DNA of 55,111 nucleotides from Multifurca ochricompacta (Eukaryota; Basidiomycota; Agaricomycetes; Russulales; Russulaceae), in NCBI GenBank assembly GCA_022496185.1, contig WTXG01000237.1:1-55111 (forward strand), given 5' to 3'. Under the pieces are notes generated by a model, which saw only the letters and a program-made list of their open reading frames with translations, searched no databases and was not told where the DNA came from. Within the stretch, counting starts at the first letter, position 1; every line of letters begins with the position of its first letter. Position numbers and translations under genes: made by a program. Below, in pieces: positions 51,243 through 55,111 of the stretch.

Positions 51243-54200
51243 TTGGCTCTACCCCGTCGGCCTGGGCACGAGCATTACATGTAACCTCTGTGTATACTAG
51301 TCGCTTCAAGTCATTGAAAATACCAATACATTTCGAGACTACGCAGAGGACGGCCGACCGTGACATCCTGATTGACTCAGGAGCCACTGATAACTTCATC
51401 AGCCCACGAATGGCAAGGACCATGGGCTTGGGGATGCTGGAACTCCCCCAGGAAAAGAACATTTGGAATATAGACGGAATGGCCAATAAAGCTGGGAGAA
51501 TTACCCACTACACAGACCTTAACGTCCAAGTAGGGGAAAGAACGAAGGCAATCCGCTTCCTTGTCACCAATCTGGGAAATGAAGATCTAATCCTGGGATA
51601 CCCGTGGTTGGCTGCGTTTGAACCAAAGATCAATTGGAGCGACGCGACCATGGACAAAGATTACTACCCAGTCCTCATCACTTCCTTAGGATACGACTAT
51701 GCCATCCGACACGCAAAGATACTAAAGACAGAGGAGGAGGATGCAGGACGCTGCTATGTTACGAAGGCATCAGAGCTGGCCCAGAAGGCAACAGAAGGGC
51801 ATGCGGAGAAGACCTTTGAGGAGGTAGTACCGGAAGTTTATCACCGACATTGGAAGGTGTTCTCAGAAGAAGAGTCACAACGTTTCCCGCCAGCACGACC
51901 TTGGGATCACGCGATTGAATTCACACCTGACACCCCGTCCGCCATCGACTGCAAAATCTATCCATTGTCCCAGAAGGAGCAGGAAGCGCTCACAGCATTT
52001 CTTGAAGAACACCTTGCAAAAGGATATATTCGCCCGTCGAAGTCACCATACGCATCACCTTTCTTCTTCATCAAAAGAAAGATGGGAAACTTCGACCGGT
52101 TCAAGACTACCGACGGATAAATGCCCACACCATAAAGAACGCCTACCCTCTTCCCCTCATCTCCGAACTCATTGATACCATGAGGGATAAGTCCCTATTC
52201 TCCAAAATGGATGTCCGGTGGGGATACAATAACATCAGGATTAAAGAAGGAGATCAATGCAAAGCGGCTTTTAAAACCAACCAGGGACTCTTTGAACCAA
52301 ACATCATGTTCTTCGGTCTCACCAACTCGCCCGCCACCTTCCAATCCATGATGAACCATATTTTCCGCGACCTTATCCTCACAGGCGAAATAGTAGTGTA
52401 CATGGATGACATCCTGGTGGCTACAACAGACAACTTGGCCCACCACAGGAAGCGTGTTCACCAAGTGTTGGACATTTTGCATGAGCACGATCTATACCTC
52501 AAACCGGCAAAATGCTCATTCGAACAACGGAGCATAGAATACTTGGGGGTTATCCTGGAAGGAGGACGGGTTCGGATGGATCCAGTAAAGGTGCAAGGGA
52601 TTCGCGAATGGCCCATACCCACGTGTATCAAGGAAGTGCGATCCTTCATCGGGTTCTGCAACTTCTACCGACGATTTGTACGAGGATTCTCGGGTCTGGC
52701 CCAACCCTTGAATGGGCTGTTAAAGAAGGATACACCCTGGCACTGGGGGAACGAACAACAACAAGCCTTCGAACAGATCCGAGATATTGTAGGCTCAGAG
52801 CCAGTTCTTCTACAACCAGACCTGGAAAAACCCTTCGAACTTGAAGTGGATGCATCGCGCTTTGCGAACGGAGCCATACTAAACCAACGGGATGCGACAG
52901 GATTACTTCATCCAGTCGCCTTTTACTCAGAAACATTCTCGCCGGCAGAACGGAACTATGATATCTGGGACAGAGAACTGCTTGCCATTGTAAAGGCACT
53001 ACGACATTGGCGACCATACCTAGCGGGAACTCCCCATAAGACCACTATTCACACCGATCACTCCAACCTCTTATATTGGAAGGAACCCCACAAGATTAGT
53101 CGGCGGGTTGCACGTGAAGTTCTAGAACTGGAGGAATATAACTTCGTGTTGAAACATATTGCAGGAAGCCGCAACGCACGCGCAGATGCCTTGTCACGAC
53201 GGCCTGATTGGAACAATGGAGAAGAGGACAATAATGATGTCACGGTCCTGCCTGAAGAGGTTTTTTGCAAAACCGCCGTCGTGAGCCTCCATGACATGGA
53301 CCTGTGGGCTCAAGTTTCACAAACATGAACCAACAACTATGCGAGTCATGGCAGACGCACACAATCTGAAGAAAATTGACGGCCTTTGGTGGAAGGATGG
53401 AGATCGACTCGTTGTCACCGGTGGCGACACATTAAGGGGGGTGATCCACTTTCACCACGACCTTCCCTTGCAGGACACCCGGGCATTGCCAACACGTATG
53501 CCTTGGCCAACGAGACTACTGGTGGCCAAACATGAAGAAGGATGTGGAGACTATGTGAGAGGATGCGCGGACTGCCAAGCCAACAAAGTAACACACACCC
53601 ACACCCGCCAGCACCATTCCCGATCACACCTACAGCCTCACTACCGTTCCAGACCATTGCGATGGACTTCATAGTCAAACTCCCCACCTCCAGAGGGTTT
53701 GACTCGATCTTATCCATCACCGACCATGATTGCTCTAAAGCGGCGCTGTTCATACCTGTAATGAATCCGTCACAGCGGAAGGCGTAGCCAACTTTACCTG
53801 GATCACGTCTACAGACACTATGGCCTCCCCGAAAAGATTCATCTCTGACCGCGACCCACGCTTTACCTCCGCCTTTGCCAGGGCACTCTGTAAGACCTTG
53901 GACATCACCCAGAACATTTCAACCGCCCTACCATCCACAGACTGATGGACAATCAGAAAGAACGAACCAATGGCTGGACAGTATCTCCGGTTCTGGTGCA
54001 ACGGACGACAGGACGACTGGGGCTGACTGGCTGGCAATGGCAGAGTTTGCACACAACTCGTGGCCCAATGGGACCACCAAGACCCCTCCATTCTCACTTA
54101 TCTTGGGGTGGGTACCACGACCAATTGACCAAGAAGCCCACAAACGTTCCATCGGCGACAGCATATCAGCCAATGGGAGGAGATCAGGAAATTGGCCAAT

Positions 54201-54691
54201 GAAACCTGCTCAAGGCGCAAAGAACCCTATCTGAAAGGCCGTCGAAGTTCACGCCTTATCGGACCAATGACCTGTCTGGCTGGAGGGGAAAAATATTCAC
54301 ACGTCACACCCCACTGCCAATTGGCTCCCGACGCCACGGACCCTTCACGATAACGAGGAAGCTGTCAGATGTGTCATATGAACTCGGACTTCCACCCACA
54401 TGGAGAATTCACCCAGTCTCCCGCCCGACTTCGACACCTTACAAGAGACGACCCTGCATGGGGGAACTTCCCAAAACCTCCCCCTGAATTAATCGATGGG
54501 GAAGCGGAATGGGAAGTGGAGCGGATTCTAGACTCCCAGCGAAAAGGCCGAGGGCGCAAACTACATTACCTAGTCAAGTGGAAAGGCTCCCAGACTCTGA
54601 CAACTCGTGGGAGCCAACCGGGAATATCTTTGCTCCGGCTCTTATCTCGGAGTTTCATGACCGACATCCAGACGCGCCCAGAAACAGTTAA
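51164..54691 (+). pseudogene. Element F pol
   Basis: It lies in the -1 frame after gag, with protease DSGATDNFIS, RT (YMDDILVA), RNase H, H2C2 finger, integrase and chromodomain (KLHYLVKW). No TGA interrupts the aligned parts. A one-base loss at about 52075 (FFFIK...) shifts RT. From about 53325 onward there is roughly one single-base loss per 50-100 bases, mostly in short runs. The 51.1-53.3 kb part is otherwise the cleanest pol in the window. Confidence 0.88.
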
Positions 54692-54764
54692 AAGGGGACC
54701 GACCTACAAAGAAATCCCCCAGTACATGCTTCCTCAGCAACGTCCTACTACCACACAATCGATT

Positions 54765-55111
54765 ATGTCTTCATCACTGCCAACGCCGCCGTCGACGCCT
54801 TCACCTCTGCCGTAGTTGTTGAGAACTTCCCCTCTGTCACCATCCACACGTCCCTCCTCACCCATTGATTACGAGGCTGCCGAAGCCCGAGTCAAGAACC
54901 AGTCCCCCAACCCCAACGATGACTTCGACCACTGCGAAGAACCGCATCCGAATGACTTAATCGGTATGAGTCGGACGACGAAGTCCCCGAATTCCCCTTT
55001 TTCGCTAACAACCCGAATTCCTCCACGTACTACCCATTGGAGATTACCTTGGGCGACGGGACAGTCGCCATTGCCAGGTATATCTTCTACACTAACGGAG
55101 GAATCATGGAC
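54765..55111 (+). pseudogene. Element F third ORF, N-terminal part, runs off the window
   Basis: ATGTCTTCATC matches the starts of the other copies. It covers the variable acidic N-terminus and the start of the conserved FPLEIT block (here YPLEIT). One-base losses near 54773, 54833 and 54966 disturb the frame. The zinc modules would lie beyond the window. Confidence 0.75.

Larger units (their letters stand above)
49123..55111 (+). mobile_element. Ty3/Gypsy element F, 5' part, nested in element G
   Basis: A plus-strand element beginning at 49123 inside element G pol (preceded by GTGTG at 49118-49122, the presumed target duplication). It contains the 5' LTR, primer site, gag, pol and the first 347 bases of ORF3, then leaves the window. 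Up to 53.3 kb the frames are almost intact. Beyond that one-base deletions become frequent. Confidence 0.93.

Noticed and set aside
1..55111. tRNA, rRNA or CRISPR features
   Set aside because: I found no cloverleaf-like sequence, rRNA-like block or regular spacer array by reading. A tRNAscan or Infernal run would be needed to exclude a small RNA gene.

Overview
The window is a repeat-dense stretch of a filamentous fungal genome, most likely an agaricomycete basidiomycete. The evidence is short GT-AG introns of about 60-80 nt, a TPR-CHAT protein of the kind expanded in Agaricomycetes, chromodomain Ty3/Gypsy elements, and CpG-type decay of repeats. I cannot name the species. Roughly 45 kb of the 55 kb is transposon. 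Only a block at about 15.0-21.3 kb looks like host genes.

Layout. 61-1274: a large fold-back made of two inverted copies of one repeat family (R1). 1391-14195: Ty3/Gypsy element A (minus; TSD ATGAG; 588-bp LTRs), carrying a nested Ty1/Copia element at 2015-7295 (minus; TSD CTAGA; 425-bp LTRs). 15028-21275: three minus-strand host loci, namely a C2H2 zinc-finger-like gene, an unrecognised gene and a TPR-CHAT gene. 21.4-25.6 kb: non-coding repeats, with a third R1 copy, a diverged inverted-repeat pair and a solo LTR (24016-24602, TSD ATGGG). 25626-45121: a degenerate LINE (minus). Its body is split by Gypsy element B (25817-40771, plus, TSD AGGAG) and by a solo LTR (41114-41694, TSD TAGTC). B is itself split inside gag by Gypsy element C (27812-35255, plus, TSD ATAAC). 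45122-49122: the 3' half of Gypsy element G (minus), which is cut by Gypsy element F (49123 to beyond the window end, plus).

A, B, C, G and F are one chromodomain Gypsy lineage. The order is LTR, a self-complementary primer site, gag with one CCHC knuckle, pol in the -1 frame (protease, RT, RNase H, H2C2 integrase, chromodomain), a third ORF, polypurine tract, LTR. The third ORF encodes about 400 residues with four zinc-binding modules in a row. It is present in all five copies and is full-length and open in A, B and G. I do not recognise its function, and it is the best candidate for something undescribed here.

Two further signals stand out. First, an 11-nt primer site just inside each 5' LTR is perfectly complementary to an 11-mer starting 34 nt downstream of the LTR TATA box, and three different sequence versions keep the pairing. 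This indicates Tf1-like self-priming. Second, of about 45 substitutions between the paired LTRs of four elements, about 43 are CpG to TpG/CpA, and the premature stops examined in the otherwise aligned frames are TGA, mostly explainable as CGA to TGA. That points to methylation-linked deamination or a RIP-like process. Clusters of one-base homopolymer deletions at 31.3-34.6 kb and after 53.3 kb look more like uncorrected assembly errors than biology.
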